Assembly (NCBI RefSeq): GCF_008831285.2
Contig: NC_045138.2
Span: forward strand, 26,259,934 to 26,323,933
Length of the DNA: 64,000 nucleotides
From: Nymphaea colorata
Taxonomy: Eukaryota > Streptophyta > Magnoliopsida > Nymphaeales > Nymphaeaceae
Reading direction: 5' to 3'
A program made the translations under genes and the position numbers. Shown here one piece after another: positions 62,485-64,000 of this stretch. A model generated the notes under the pieces. The model made no database searches. It had not been told where the DNA came from and was given only the letters and a program-made list of their open reading frames with translations. The number at the start of each line of letters is the position of its first letter. Positions within the stretch are counted from its first letter, which is position 1.

Positions 62485-64000
<1,516 letters not shown>

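Overview
This window is nuclear DNA from a flowering plant. Every recognisable protein has its closest remembered relatives in Arabidopsis and rice. The genes carry GT-AG introns, and the intergenic DNA is AT-rich and full of non-autonomous transposon relics and (TA)n, (CA)n and (GA)n microsatellites. One very GC-rich intronless gene (the organic cation transporter) is of a kind common in monocots and some early-diverging angiosperms, but I cannot place the species. No bacterial-type features, CRISPR arrays, rRNA or intact tRNA genes are visible.

Layout. 1-3354: AT-rich flank with a short inverted-repeat element. 3355-16532 (+): mitochondrial succinate-semialdehyde dehydrogenase of the GABA shunt, 20 exons, intron 1 with a GC-AG border. 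18191-19770 (-): organic cation/carnitine transporter, one exon, interrupted near its 3' end by a one-base frameshift in a C6/G6 run. 19771-34511: about 14.7 kb with no recognisable gene; it holds hAT-like and PIF/Harbinger-like MITEs, a SINE-like head, a GAGCTCGA-type tandem repeat and several local duplications. 34512-38155 (+): GT47 arabinosyltransferase of the ARAD type, three exons. 38946-39778 (-): exon-like stretches of an unrecognised gene or gene relic. 40390-42561 (-): PLS-class E+ pentatricopeptide-repeat protein, intronless. 44134-45102 (+): six-helix membrane protein of the family annotated as polyadenylate-binding protein 1-B-binding protein. 49935-54590 (-): tafazzin-like acyltransferase, seven exons. 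56021-59128 (-): secreted acid-lipase-type triacylglycerol lipase, nine exons, with a MITE in intron 5. 60534-60872 (-): 76-residue single-span membrane protein of unknown function. 62485-64000 (-): the last two exons of a HINT-type HIT protein whose 5' part lies beyond the right edge.

The genes are independent eukaryotic units and form no pathway together. The dehydrogenase and the OCT transporter converge, as do the membrane protein and the tafazzin-like gene; the PPR gene and the membrane-protein gene are divergent across about 1.6 kb. I found no convincing new multi-gene system. The points most worth checking are the transporter frameshift, the unrecognised minus-strand exon set at 38.9-39.8 kb, the dehydrogenase GC-AG intron and tandem acceptor, and the small MITE families with several copies in the window.

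Splice sites were assigned by eye from reading frame, GT/GC-AG borders and remembered homologue sequence. No transcript or database evidence was available.
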